In this document: positions 1 through 13,300 of the stretch, piece by piece
Position numbering within the stretch: the stretch's first letter is position 1
Layout: every line of letters begins with the position of its first letter
Origin: Acanthornis magna
Taxonomy: Eukaryota; Chordata; Aves; Passeriformes; Acanthizidae
Assembly (NCBI GenBank): GCA_036785705.1
Contig: JAWUZG010000159.1
Location: 930,001-994,000, forward strand
Reading direction: 5' to 3'
Length of the DNA: 64,000 nt
Position numbers and translations under genes: made by a program
The notes under the pieces: model-generated
The model's database searches: none
Seen by the model: the letters and a program-made list of their open reading frames with translations, nothing else
What the model was told of the DNA's origin: nothing

Positions 1-61
1 CCAGAGAGGGTCCTAGCAGGGACCAGCTGGGCTGGACCTGAGCCCTGCTTTGGAGGGAAAG

Positions 62-175
62 TCATAGAATCATCATAGAATGGCTTGGGTTAGAAAGAAC
101 CTCAAAGATCAGTTTGTACCAACCCCTTGCCATGGGCAGGGACATCTTCGACTAGACCAGGTTGCTCAAAGGAGG
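62..175 (-). mobile_element. CR1 LINE 3' end fragment
   Basis: Read on the minus strand this is the familiar CR1 tail: GAGCAACCTGGTCTAG-type text, then GGAAGATGTCCCTGCCCATGG, then a run ending in TCATAGAATGATTCTATGA-like terminal repeats (on the plus strand tcatagaatcatcatagaat). It is a truncated 3' end, the usual state of avian CR1 copies. Confidence 0.85.
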
Positions 176-1902
176 TGTATCCTCTTTAAAAAGACCAAAG
201 ATAGGGTTTCGTGGCAAGCTTTTTTCCTGAAATGAAACTTGTGAAAGAGTTACACGTGTTATTCCCCAGCCTTTGGAACATCCCTGAGGGTGAAGTACCA
301 AGGTCCAGGTGGACCCAGGCCACTGTGGTTTGGGCGCACAAGAGCCCTGACACCGCCCTGCTTGTGCTCACATGAGGAGCAGCACTGTGCCGGCATCCCT
401 GGCACTGCTAGGAGGGAAAGGGCTGCAAGGGAAAGGGCTTTCTCTCCTTTGTGGTGGGTCTCCAGGGAGGGTGAGTGCATGCAGGCAGCTGCCTCCTGAA
501 GGCAGCTCCAGCCCCCAGCCCATGGGGCCGGGCTCTGGCTCTGCGGCTCAGCCCCCAAGGCTCAGCCCAGTGCATCTGCCTGCAGGGGATCCTGGCTGGA
601 GCCTGGCCTGCGGTCAGCACACCGTGGCACACAGAGAGGGGGAGTGTGTTTGATCCCAGGAAACACGGCCAGCTTCCGAATTATGCCTTGCAGGGCAAGA
701 GGGATCAGCACAAACCCGGAGTGGGATGAGCCTGGATTCCTGGGACACAGTTTAGAGGGTGAAAATGTTACTCAGCACAAGGGAGCAGCCGGGCCCTCTG
801 CGAGGCTCTCCCCGTGCTGCATGCATTAACATTGATAATGAAACACCTCACCTTGAGATGCTCCTGACAGATCCCCTCCACAAATGCCTGCTTGGGGGAG
901 GGGATGCTCCCAGCATCCCAAAGCCTGAAGAAAAGGCTTTCATCAACAACCAGGCAGGGCAGGGACCTTTCCAAGGATGGGATCCCATGTCCAGAGCCCC
1001 TATCAACACCTGGCCATTCCAGACCTCTTTGGGCTTGGTCCCTGGGGACTCTCTGTCTTGGCTGGGTGATGGAGCAAAGACTACATTGTCATGATGGTGG
1101 GCACACTGCCAGGGAGAGGGGACTTGGAAATCAAGGAGAGACAGACCCATGTTTCTCCCTTGACCCTGAAACACCCCCTCTGAAGCAGCAGTTAAAGATC
1201 CACAGCCTGAGAACATGGAGACTGTGGTTTGAAGTCTGATTTATCTTAACAACAGGCCCCAGCAGCCACATGAAAGGAGAAGAGAGAAAAAAACCTTATA
1301 AACATCCCTGAAGCTTCCTGTGCAGCTGCCAGAAGGCAGGGAGGGTTTCTGGCTGCATACAGAAAAGGGCTGCAAGGAAGAAAAAGGAACATGATGAAAC
1401 CAAACCTGCTCTTTCCAAAACACCCAGCAAAGCAAAGCATCTCCCAGCAGTGGGCAGGTGGCCGCTCCCTCTGACTGCCCCATTCCCAGGAGAACTGGTC
1501 CAAATGGATCTCTGGTTCCAGTCTGAGTCCAGATTCCAAGCAGAATGTCTGCTTGTGGTGCTGGCTCCAGGAGGAGAAATCCATGATGATTTGTAACTGG
1601 CTCAGAGCTCGGCTGGGGAGAGGCCGCAGAGTGCAGCACCAGCCACTTCTCACTGCCCTGAGAATGTTTTCCAGATGCCCATGGCTTTGCGATCCCTCAG
1701 CTGCGGCTTCTCCCATGCATGTGCTGAGCGGGCCCCCACCTTCCCAGGGAGAGCAGCCCCCACCCTTCCATACAGTCCAACATTCCTGGCAAAAATCTGC
1801 CTTCATTGCACAGTCATTGGCAACCTCAGAGTCACTGCTTCATTCCACGGCTGCTACGACACAGTCAGACTGCTCCCATCGCTGTTCTCATCCCACCCTC
1901 AT

Positions 1903-1977
1903 CCCTGTTCCCATTCCCATTCCCATCCCCATCCCCATCCCATCCCATCCCATCCCATCCCATCCCATCCCATCCCC
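1903..1977. repeat. CCCAT / CCCATT microsatellite
   Basis: CCCATT and CCCCAT units pass into about eight clean copies of the pentamer CCCAT, ending in a C run. It is simple-sequence DNA in the intergenic region. The open frames on both strands here come only from the repeat. Confidence 0.9.
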
Positions 1978-3599
1978 CCTGCCCAGACTCTGAAAGTCCT
2001 CCCTCCTTCCTGCTTTTTCAGATCTCCAGCCAGCTGCTCCCATTGACAAATGAGCATTTTCCAGCATTGGCATCGAGCCCCAATCCCAGTACATTTTCTG
2101 GTTGATGTCAGGAAGGAATCTAACCCGAGTGCGGATCACTCCCAGCCTGGAACGTCCATGTGTGCTCCAGCACTCGCTCCCACTGCTCTCCTGAAGCCAC
2201 TGTACTTCAGCCAATGCTGCCACAGACGGAGATCTCAGTTAACTGAAACAAATGACCTTATGGGATTAGGGCCAGTAATCTTCCGATCTGGGTAATCTCC
2301 CTTAAGGGATTATTTGCCCACAGAAGTGTGGTGACCACCAGCCAGCCACTGCCTCACTCCCTCTGTCCCTGTCCCCTGTGGTCCCCATTTCCAGCAGTCC
2401 AAAGGGGCCACAGCACCGGGGTCACCTTTGGGGAGCTCCTTGTCAAATGAGTCCCATGAAGGGCACATGCCAGGGCCCCCCAGCGCTGGGGCTTCTCTTC
2501 TCCCCTGGCCTCTGTTTGCTGCTTCAGGCAGGTCACTGGGGCTCCCTCCCATCAAAGCACTGATCTGAGACACACCAGAGGTCCCTCCACCATCACCAGG
2601 GAAGCAGCAGCTGAGTGGCACAGCCAGGGTGGCAGAAATGGCCACCTGGGGACAGGGCTGCATTCAGAAACCTAAGACACTGTTTCGGGGCTCTGTCCAG
2701 AGTAGGGATATGGGACACAGGACACGGGACACAAAAACCTGTGTCCCCTGTAACCTACCAGCCCTGGGTGGGCTCCTGGGGCCCCTTTCCCACTGCAGAA
2801 TGCACATGGTGAGGATCTGCCAGTCCTCACCATCAGTGCCAGGTCTCCCTGCATCTCCCACACCTCATTTTTCGAGCTTCCCTTGCTCATGGCTGGCTGT
2901 GGTAGAAAGAAAGCAATAAAAGCCATTTTGAGGTGCAATATATTTCCCTTCTTGCAGGCAGGGTCGTTCAGGGCAGCAGATGGATGTGGTGCCCTGCCAG
3001 AGCATTCCTGGGACCGGTCCCTGCCAGCCCCCTGAGCGCTGGGACTGGCTGAGGGTGAGTCAAGCTGCCGGGACCACAACCGGCCCCGCTCCCTGGGGAT
3101 GGCAGGTCCTGGATGTTGAGCTACAGATGAGCCACCAGCTGCACGAGAGGAAACCTGAGCTCATCGCCCCACGCTTTGAGTGCCCTTTATTGCGTTCTGG
3201 GACGAAAAGAGGACAGAGAGGCCACCTGATGCTCCAAGGGCCCAGCTGCCAGCAGCGGTACCGTGCTGGGAAACAGCGAGGAAGAGGAGACAGACGGTGG
3301 TGCTGGGGGCGAGGGGACGAGCTGTGACAAGTCATAAATAATTCACACACAAGGGGACCAGGCGAGGCAGGGGCTCTCAGCCCCCGTCCCTGTGGGCTGT
3401 GGGGAGCGGGGTGGGTTGGGGGCCGGCTGTGGGGCCAGGACCCCCACTCTGGGGCTCTGCGCCACATGGCCACACTGAACCCTCCATTGTTTTGCCGGGC
3501 GGTGAGTCCCGTGGGGACGGGGCCATCCCGGAGCCAATCCCGGGATCCCTAGCCCACACCGTGGACGAGATCCCACGTCCCACGGGCGTCTCCCTCCCA

Positions 3600-3875
3600 G
3601 CCCACGGCCCCTCAAGGCCCCTCCCGCGATGCCGACCACGCGTGTTCGCAGCCCGGTCGGTCCGCGCCGCTCCGCCCCGCACCGAGGCCACCGCGACCCG
3701 GGGGTCCACAAACGGGAGCGCTCCCGGCGGCGGCCGCGAGAGGGCGCGCTGCCCCCGGGCCCTCCCGCCGCGGAACTCGCCTGCGCGGCTGCGGCGGCGG
3801 ACCCGGAGCCGAGCGGCGGCGGACCCGGACCGGACCCGGTGGAGGCCCGGTCCTGGCTGCCGTGGAGAGCCCACC
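3600..3875 (+). promoter_or_regulatory. PDRG1 CpG-rich promoter and 5' UTR
   Basis: The 270 bases before the PDRG1 start are dense in CpG, with GGCGGCGGACCCGG-type runs and no obvious TATA box. This is the usual promoter class for a housekeeping gene. The transcription start is not marked by any motif I can place. The start codon sits in a good context (gcccaccATGg). Confidence 0.55.
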
Positions 3876-5075
3876 ATGGCCCGGGACCCGGCCTTCGTGC
3901 TGCGCTACCTGGCCGAGGTGGAGGAGCTGGCCGAGGACGTGCTGGCGGCACGGCAGCAGGTACGACCCAGCCCCGGCGAGCTTCCCCCGCCCCTCCCTGT
4001 CGCGCCGCCGGTAGCCCCGAGCCCCGGCCGCTCCTGCCTCTCTCGCCCCCATTGCAGATCGTGGACCTGGACGTGAAGCGGAACCGGAACCGCGAGGCCC
4101 TGCGGGCGCTGCATAAGGACCCGGAGCCCGACGGTGAGGCAGGGCTGGTTGCGCCCTCCGTGACCTCGTGGTCGGGGAGCGGCTCCGCTGAGAGCCCCTT
4201 CCCTTCCCTCCTTTTTCCCCAGAGAAGGCCATGGTTTGCTTCGGGAATATGTTCATCGAGCTGCCGAAGGCGAAGACCCGGGAAATGCTGCAGCAGGGTG
4301 AGGTCTCTTACCCCGAGGGCTCCGTGTAGTTATAAGCATTTTAACAAACACCATAATTAACAAAAATATTGGCTAAATTAATGGGATTCTATCCGTGGAT
4401 AGGCTTTGAGGTGTTCAAAACCTCTCGAGGGCAGTCACAGGCTGATTCTGGCCCGTGCTGTGCACTCAGTTGCACAAAGCTGCTCGGCCCCATGGGTGGT
4501 GGAGGACAGGGTAGGACCCCTTGTGCTGTGTCCCATGGGAGACTGAGTCTTCATCGCAGAGCCTCCTGCAGTCCTCCTCACTCCTGCCTCTGTTATCCCA
4601 GACCAGGAAGAGCTGGATGAGGAGATAAACAATCTCCGGAAAGAGCTGCGTGTGAAGGTCAACCGCCTCTATGAGGCTCAAGGTAAAAACTCCTGCTCTG
4701 GACCCTGCTCAGTGGTTGGGGGCAGACTCATGCATCAGGAGCATCCAGAGATTCCTGAGCTCCATGTGTTCTGCAACTGCTCCCCCACTGGTTTTGCTGT
4801 TCCCTCCCTGTCCCAGCAGTGTTGGGAGCTATCACACACCAGCCCCCTAAACCCCCTCCGACACTGCACTGGGCTGACCCCACTTCAGCTCCAGGGCTGT
4901 CCCTGTCCTCCCCACAGCCCCTCTTGAGTTTAGCTTGAACGGCTTTGCTTCTTTTGTGTTAAAATCCTAATTTTTTCCGTGTGTTCTCTCAGGTAAACCT
5001 GAGCTGAAGGGGTTTAACCTGAATCCCATGTCTGCTGAGGAAATGAAGCTCATCAACCGCATCCTGGAGGGCTGA
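3876..5075 (+). CDS. PDRG1: p53 and DNA damage-regulated protein 1, prefoldin-like
   Basis: Five coding exons: 3876-3959, 4058-4133, 4223-4297, 4602-4682 and 4993-5075. All introns have gt/ag ends and phases agree, giving 132 aa (human protein 133 aa). The protein is a small helical coiled-coil prefoldin-beta-like subunit. It opens MARDPAFVLRYLAEVEELAE, has a middle hairpin block with MVCFGNMFIELPKAKT, then a second helix rich in Glu, Lys and Arg, and ends LKGFNLNPMSAEEMKLINR followed by ILEG. In mammals PDRG1 is part of the R2TP/prefoldin-like (URI) co-chaperone complex that helps assemble RNA polymerases and PIKK kinases; its name reflects induction by genotoxic stress. The gene is compact and shows no damage. 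TTLL9 lies downstream on the opposite strand, as in mammals. Confidence 0.95.
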
Positions 5076-5339
5076 GGTGGCCGTGCCATTGTCACAGCGT
5101 GTTTGGCTGTCACTGTGGGGCTCATGCTGCAATAGCTTCAGCCCTTGGGATTTGCAGGACATTGATGTGTCCAGAGACCCCTCCAGTGAGGGCCCTGGGA
5201 CGCGTTTGGCTCTTCAGCTACAGTGCTGTGGTTTCCTTGGATCAGAAACCCTTTCCTTCTCTGTGCTTGGACTCGGGTGGCAGAGCCATGCTGGATGCAG
5301 CACTGGGCAAATGCCCAGAGCAGGGGCGGAAGTGGGACC

Positions 5340-5345
5340 ATTAAA
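5340..5345 (+). terminator. PDRG1 candidate poly(A) signal (ATTAAA)
   Basis: ATTAAA lies 265 bases after the PDRG1 stop, the first canonical or near-canonical signal downstream. It would give a short 3' UTR. The cleavage site cannot be seen directly. Confidence 0.5.
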
Positions 5346-5399
5346 ATCAGAGCAGTGGGACATTCCTGACTCCATGTGTATGTTCCTTGTTGGGTGAAG

Positions 5400-7350
5400 T
5401 GAGTGCTTCTAGGGTTTGGCTTCAGAGCTGGTCCTTTGTTGGGAACAAGAGTAGGAGGGATTTGGAACCCTCCACATGCACAAAGCACAGAAGAGGAGTT
5501 GTGCGTGCCCGTGGCATTCAAACAAAACAAAGCTGTACATCTGAGGCACGTCAGGAATCTCTAAAGATGTGTAGGGAGGAGCAGGAGGAGGCAGCATCCT
5601 TCTAGTCTCACTGGGAAAACACGTTCCACTGTTGGAAGGCAAGAGACGACAGAAATGAGGCTTTCAGGACTAGATGAAGGGATAAAACTTGGGTGTATTT
5701 AACAAAGCAGCCTGAGGAGAGCTGAGCAGGAATAGTCATTGAGTTTGTCTTGTAGTAAAAGGACAATTGATGTAATTTCTGCAAAGGTTATTAAATTTGC
5801 TGAGTTTTGCACTCCCCCCTCTAAACTGAATGTGCTCCCCGAAGTGCTTAACTTGGTCAAGAACATAAGATTTAAAAAAAATAATGATAATTAGTACAGG
5901 ACTACAGTGAGTTTGATTTTTTTCTGCATACAGGGAAGTGTCTGGGTCCAGCCAAGCCCTTTATTTTTTGAAATTCTGTAGCAATATTTCTTGATAGAGT
6001 TTAAGAACTGTAAACATGGCTGTTGTCCTTTCTCCAGCTCTTAGGCTGCTCACCTGTCTACCAAACCTTGCACAAGTAACAGAGCTGGGCCTGGTCTGTT
6101 GCTTTCTTTCCTTTTTCCCAGCCATGACAACTTCAAACAGCACCACCATTTCCCTGGCTCCCTGACCACCTTCCAACTTAGCAAGACCTTCTCCTGCCCT
6201 GGCCAGTTCCACACACGCTTCAAATTACGCAGAGTTCCAAAAAATACTCTGTTTCAGACACCTTAAAACCAAAGTGTGATTTCTTTAAACCTAATAACCC
6301 AGCTACCATTGCTTGGTCTAACTTTTAAAAATCTGCTGCTGACACTACATACCCTTCATGTGTCTCTGTCCACTTCAGGCTTACATTCCAGTTACACAGA
6401 CTAAAAATAACAGACTTACTACCTCAACTGTCTTGCCTGTAGCTTTTTCAGAAGCTTGCCTGTCTCCTGGGAGCAAGAGGCAGCTCAGAGTGCCACATCC
6501 CAGTGTTGGAGCTGCTCTTACATAACCCGTGTGGTGCAGCCAGTCCGTGTCTCCATAATGTGATGGCAAGGTTATTTTTACAGTCTCATGGCAACAGGTT
6601 TTCTGCTCTGACATGTTTCCATAGTAGTAGCAGGAGGAGGATCAGGTGCCTGCCTGCCCTAAAAGCTTTGTTTTGCTGTGCAGAATGTGTTTAGCCCCTT
6701 TGTTTTCTTGCACGGAACAGAACTAAGCTCTGCAGTGCAGAGGGCCAGCTGAGCAGCCACGCATCCCTGTGTCAGCTAAAATACCTCATTCCAGCCCACT
6801 GCAGCTTCCAAACTGGGAAACTCTCAGAAGAAAAGGAGCCGGTGCCTTGTGCTGAGCCAGTGTGCAGAGAGAAATGGGAGCTGCTGCTGCTCGACATGAA
6901 GGGAGAGTGAACTTCATCCATGAGGGTCTCTCCCACCCCAAGTTTGGGATCAGCACCGCACTTTCTGCTGTGCAGTGAGATTCCTGAAAAGCTGCTTCAG
7001 TTGTTCCTTCCTGGGATCACGGCAACCACAATGAAAACATTAACAGGTGAACTACACATCACCTTCCTTTCCCTGCCTGTAGAGGCAAGGTGATGTTTCA
7101 CTTTCAGGTGATGCTGTACTCATGTGTTGTTAGATTCCACAGCCAGAGATGATTGTAGACACACTGAGGCGCTCATGGCAAAAAGTACAATGTGTGTCAG
7201 CTTCTCCAAGTATGGAGAATCCAAGTACTGCTTTCCATCAGTAAAATACACAACTAGCTTCAGGAAAGTGCCCATTAAACAGTCACTACAGCAACTGCAG
7301 AGAGTCTTTCTTGGAAAACATTTGGTCCTTTTGGTCTCCTAATCCCCTAA
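5400..7350. other. Non-coding stretch between PDRG1 and the TTLL9 3' end
   Basis: AT-richer than the flanking gene, with no convincing exon and no recognised repeat. It may contain the 3' UTR of TTLL9 (minus strand) but no signal can be assigned with confidence. Confidence 0.5.
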
Positions 7351-7354
7351 TTGC

Positions 7355-10300
7355 TCACACACCCGTTCTTGTTCTTGTTCTCTGGTGAAGATGTGTGTTC
7401 CCCTCCTGCAGATGTGCTGACAGCTTCAGGACCAAGCAGGGCACCTGCCACCGCTGGATGAATTCTGCATGTAAATGTATGTTTGCCATGATGTTCTCAT
7501 TCATCAGAACACCCAGATCTCCCCCTCTGCTGACAGGCCTGTCATTCCAGACCAGGCCAAAGCCTCCAACATGCTGCTCCTTCCCTGTCAGCCTATGGCA
7601 TGAAACCCACAGACTGAAGTACCTGAGCAATGACAATTGCCCAGCTGCATGCAGGAATCAACTCCCAGACAACCAGGGACACAGCTGAACAGCTGAAAGC
7701 AGGGGACATCTTTCTGCTATTAATATCTGGGGTTAGCACAGTTGTAAAGCCAATCACAGAATGCTGCAGGACCAGCTGCTGGGAACAGAGTGCTCCAGCA
7801 GTGGCACGAGTGGGAGGCACAGTGCACAAGGACCTCTGACAGAGAGCTCTTGTGCAAGTCCTGGCTCCGACATGGGCTTCAGTCCCTTGGCAGCCCCATG
7901 CTGCCTTGTTTTCCTACTCTGAAGGGGCAACATGCTTCCTTACTTTGCTCTGTTTCTGGATATTCATCATCTAATCACTATGAAGGTTAAGGATTATGAT
8001 CAGTTGCCAAGAAAATCATGAAACCAGACCATCCATCCCAAACACTAATAAAAATCCCTCAGAGAGTGATAAACATCTTCACTCCTGTTTTCCCTGTTCA
8101 CAATGCAAACTGGGTCCTTCAGAAGATGAACTTGAGTTCAGAGTCTCCCTGGCAGCTGGCAGTGCGGGAAGGTGAAGTGTTTACCTCCAGAACTCAGCTG
8201 AGGAGATATAACAGTAAATTAGGGAAAAACAGGCAGTTTTGCCAATGGCTCATTAAGAAAAATGCCTGCCCACAAAATCATTACCCTGCTAGCAGGCAGG
8301 AGTGAGTGTGAAGCAATAGGAAATCCAACCCTAAATCTCTTTCCCATGTGCTGAGCCAAAGAACATTCTGAGCTTATTGCAAAGTTTCTATTCCTGTTCT
8401 TGATGATACTAAAGAAAAAAAAATCCCTTTGGCTTCCAGAAAGAAAAGTGAAAAATAAAGTCATGCTGAAGCAGTAAGTGCTGAGGAAGGTTCACAGAAT
8501 GAGCATTAACCCTTTTTAATTGCAGATGTGGGTGTCTGCAGGGAACAGGCTCCCAGCAGAGTGTTCAGATATCTCTCTCAGAGCCCAGCAGCACTGTGAT
8601 GACATTAAGGACTTTCATTCAAATTCATTTCTTTCCTGACTGAAGTTACTCCAGATCTTTACCTGCAGGCTGCCTTAGCAGTAATTTTGTTTGAGGCTGT
8701 GAACAGAGTAGACTGTGCACATTAGAGCTATCCCAGACCAGAACTGAGCTGAATTTATTTGCTCATTTGAAATAAAACTGTCCCCAGCGGCACCACATGA
8801 AATATTGGGCTGAAGCTGACAGGACACACGGCTCTAACAGATAATACCAGTGACCATGCCATGTTAGAAAGAAGAGTTAAAAAAAGAAATTAGAGACATT
8901 TCATGGGAGAGTACCATCAACATAAGTCACACCTAAGAGAAACTGCCTTACCTATGGTTCTGCTTGCACTTTACATGACTAATGCTGAAAGAATAATAAT
9001 CCTATTTCTGCTTGTCATTTTTGTAGTACTATTTGCTGTTTCTGTTTCTCTCAACTCTTGTAATGACAAATCAGTTGCGTTCTCAGATTCCTGCTGTTGC
9101 AATACTTGGGTTGCGTATGTAACAGATAAATTTCTGAGAATTTCAGCTGAACTTTCATGATAGTTATTTTTCAGTTAACCAGGGAGAAAACCTGTGTTAA
9201 AAAACAAGCAAACCAATGGAGTCAAATTCTGTTTTAAAGGTTTTTTTCTTCGTTGTCATTTTGTTTTAGGTACCCTCAGTTCCTGGCCTGTATCTCAGTC
9301 AGTGCACCATGGACCTGGTGATGTTCATTGCTGGCAGCCAAACCACTCTGGTGGGAGGTTTATCGGTGTTGATGGGGCACTGCTGTAGGATACATAAGCA
9401 GGAGAGATGATCATTATGCTCCATCTCTGGCAAGTTCTGTGATACTTGTGATTTGCTGGTACTTGAAGGGGAACATCTTCCAGAAATAGCCAAGTTGGCA
9501 CGGTTTCACAACACAGGGCTAGAGATCTGACAGAGTTACAAGGCACTGCACCCAGCTAAAAAACCTGATACTCTGAGTAGAAGCAGCTGTATCCTTCCAG
9601 GTGGCAGGTCCCTTCATGTAACCAGTCCACACACCTGTACCCCTCACTTGCAGCACCACACCAGCTCACTCTCAGCCTGCAAACCCCTACCTGCAAGGTG
9701 CAGAAGCATCATGAGACACCCCTGCCCCAGGGCCAGCAGCTGACCTGACACTATAACTCCTTGCCTGTTTAATAACACACAGAGGGTTTCAGATACTGAT
9801 GGGTTGGGATGTCACAGCCCAGGAGCTCAAAGCAGCGTTTGTCACTGCTAATCCCCTTCTGAACCCTGGATGAAAGTGCTTATCCATACCCACAACGAGA
9901 ACCTCCACTGGCCCTGCACCACCTTTGGGAGTCAGGCACTGTCTGAGCTGCTCCATCACCCACCTGCAGCCTTGGGACATCCGAACAATTACACAAAGTC
10001 ATTCCCAACAGATGACCACACATTTAGTCCATGTGATTTGTTTTCAATCATAATCTCCACAGCCCAGAAAGAATTCTCAGTAAAAGGCCAGATACCAGAA
10101 GATTGGGGCTTCAACTCCATATAGCAGTTAAATTCTCCAGGCTTGACTGCTGTACAGTTACAGGAGAAAAGAGTGCCCAGGTCCCCATCAGAAGTTCCCC
10201 AGCAGTAATTGACATCTTCTCTGCTGTCAGGGTACTGCAAAGACTCTCCTTTCCCTACTAACAAGAGAGATTTATACAGGGGAGCAGCCCATAAAATGGG

Positions 10301-13300
10301 AATTTCAATACCATCCTCCATTATGCTCAAACACCATTCTCAGACTCATGAGTAATCTGACAACCTATTTAATATTTTTTCTTTCCTCTCTCTCTCTTTC
10401 TTTCTTTCAGCTGCCATCTCTTGAGAGAGGCAGTTTAACAGTGACAGCTGTGTGCAGGAATGCCAGCCTTGCTGTCCCTCTGAGGTCTCAGAAGCAAAGG
10501 GCTAAGCTACATCTACCTCTCAGAAGTGCACTAACCAGAACATTATTGACTTTAAAGTAAAAGAGATCCGCCTTATAGATGCACAAAGCAATGTTAAAGC
10601 AGAATGCTAGCCCAGCCTCAAGCCTAAAGGTGCCACCAAGGAAATCACCTGGCTGTGTGTCAGGAGAGGAGGCAGCACAGTTAAGTGGCTGCAGCATATG
10701 TGGCAGCTGGCAGGGTGAGGTCAGCTCACCTGCACCTGCCAGAGATCCCACAGCAGGAAGCAGGGAACAACCTGCAGGCAGCACATCCCACTCACCTGGC
10801 CAGGATCAGTCAGGTACAGTCTTTTTTGCTGCCACGTTCGTGAGAGGAACATCTGGGATGAAATAGAGGTAAGGATCCAAGACAGACAGTGAACAAGCAA
10901 ATATGCAATTCTCACTCTAACAGTCCTTTGTGCTCCAGCAACAATTAATTATTTTCCCTATCTGTCCCTAACTGTTTTCCCAGTCTTCAGCCACCTGAGC
11001 TGAAATCCAACACTGCATGACGTTAACTAACCAAAAATAGTAAAAATCAGAAGTAATCAACAAGTAATAGAAAAGGAAAGAGCAACTGCCCTGAGCTAGT
11101 GCTGTACGTCAGAGTGAGGCACTGGCACAGGTTGCCCAGAGAAGCTGTGAATGCCCTGTTGTGATAAACTAAAGTTTGTTTAGATACATTGGTTGAGCCC
11201 TGCAATCTATTGTTTCCCAGATAACCCACTCAGACAAAGTGTTATCGCATCAGATAAGGGAAAAGGCCGATAAGAAGCAGATCCTGCAGAGGTGGGGTAA
11301 TGGTTTCTACCATGCCAATTTCCTCCTTCCTGATAAGGCACAGCTGCATCCAGCAGTGTAAAACCACCCCCCAAGGAAGGTATCCAGGCATTTCCCCTAA
11401 GACTGAACACACATAACCCCTGGAAGTCTTTGTTGGGTGGGTTCCCAATGGATCAAGACTGTGACCATCATACAGACCACAGACATTGAAATTGCAATGA
11501 TCAAATCTCATCAATGGATCCATTGGTGGTGATATCTTTCCTGTCCACTATCTATTATTGTTCTTCCCTTCTCTTTGTTTGTTTCTTTCTTTCCCTTATG
11601 TTTTCACTTTGTGTTATTTTTATATTTTTATAGAAAATAATCAAAACAGCTATATACCTCCTTTCCTTTTAAATTGTTTTAAAATAAACCTGCCTCATAT
11701 ATGTACATTGGTCATTCAGTGTCATTTCACTCTAATTCACCCCAAGGGATCTATTAACAAGACCCTCAGTTACCACTCAAAGGCGGGTTGTAACACCCAT
11801 CTCTGGAAGTGCTTGAGGCCAGGCTGGATGGGGCTTGGAGCAACCTGGTCTAGTGGAAGATGTCCCTGCCCATGGCAGGGGGCTTGGAACAAGATCTTCA
11901 TGTCACCATGTCGCCAAACCTTGCTGCACTTTCCCCCAAGACAGCCTGCTGCACCCCCACTCTGGAAAGCCTTTTGATCATTCAGAGTGAGCATGAACTC
12001 TGCTGAACTTTCACAGAGAGAACTGATGGATTTTCCTGTCTCCTAAACCATCAAATTGAGGTGGCATACCTTTTGGGAAGATGTGTTAATCAAATGAAAG
12101 CTATCAAACTCAATACAGGAGCAAGTGTGACACGTTGAAAATCAAATAGTTCTCTCCCGTGAATCACCCTGTCCTTACATTCTGTGAACCCAAGGAAGAA
12201 GAAAGGCTGCCAAAATTCAACCACTAACAGTAAAACCAGGAGTGACATTTCAGCTTTGTTCCGAGCTGATTTGTCAAACTGACATTTCCAGTGATCTGGT
12301 GACACCAGTTTTCCAATGAAAAAGGACTGGAGAGAGACAGGGTGACAGCAGCAGCGATGGGCCAGCCGAGTCCTGTAGGTGTTTGCAGGAGTTGGAAGTG
12401 ACAAGGTTCATCTGATGCGACTAATACCAAGCAGTAGAACTGCACAGTCCTTTTCTTACCCTGCTGGAATCATAGAAAATCCGGAGTTGAAAGGGACCTA
12501 TGGGGATCAAAGTCCAACTCCTGGCCCTGTGCAGAACCACACAAAGAATGTATAGTATAAATATATTACAAAGCATGCACACGTTATATATATAAAATAT
12601 AACCCAGTTGCTGCCTAGTGTTAGATGTACCTGAGACTGGAAGTCTATATAAAAATATGTATAAATATGTCCATAAAGTGTAAAAAATAAGATCCCAGAG
12701 AAAGTATCCATCCATTTGGGAAAATCTATTGTAAAAATCTTTATTGTTGCCCTGGAGAAAGGTGAAGGAATATTGCAGGAAGAGGGCATGGGAGAACAGA
12801 TGAAGCCACTGGCAGAAGGAGAGAATGAAAAAAGAGCAAAAGAACAAAATGCCTGTTGGATATTCCCAAAGAAAAGACAGTCGTTCTCACCTTCAATCAA
12901 TTATATATTTCAGTTTTCAGGAATATTCCCCCACCTTGTGACTTGCCAACCTACAGATGGAAGGACATACTTAGCGGCTTTAATGTTAGCATTTCCTGTA
13001 GTTTTCCAGAATTTCAGTACAGAAGACCTGCATAACCTGATTCATCAGCTGATCCTATGCAAGCACGTTTATTTAACGTTATGGGGGCAGGGAGATCCAA
13101 CAAAAAAAACCCTCATATTTGTTTTTGGAGGATTCCTGGAGGAAAGGCAGAGCAGGCAGCCTATGGGGAACTCCCACAGCACCAAATAAACAAACTCTGT
13201 CACGCGCTTCCAGAAATACACGTAACGCAACATATGTTGTTGGGAATTTTAAGTCCCATTTTAAATTTGTGTATGTTACAGAAGAACTTAGTTAAACAGG

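Larger units (their letters stand above)
1..3875. other. Intergenic stretch upstream of PDRG1
   Basis: I see no coding exon here. The reading frames are short and lack recognisable protein motifs. The stretch holds a CR1 end at its left edge, a CCCAT microsatellite near 1.9 kb, and increasingly CpG-rich DNA from about 3.4 kb towards the PDRG1 start. Mammalian synteny would place XKR7 further to the left on the opposite strand, but none of it is visible. Confidence 0.6.

Noticed and set aside
1806..2223. Overlapping open frames on both strands near the CCCAT repeat.
   Set aside because: They are produced by the microsatellite, with HSHPHPIPS-type translations.
9840..9960. Minus-strand segment reading [13 protein letters not shown], similar to a TTLL9 core segment (GCKWTLQRFRQYL).
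   Set aside because: Similarity falls away after about 14 residues. A second weak match ([13 protein letters not shown], near 10.03 kb, to the later VIISDKHCFELY block) lies on the wrong side of it, so the order contradicts the protein.
12421..12900. A 159-codon minus-strand frame with hydrophobic stretches.
   Set aside because: It runs through an AT-rich tract and a CR1 end; the hydrophobic residues come from AT-rich codons, with no domain or splice support.
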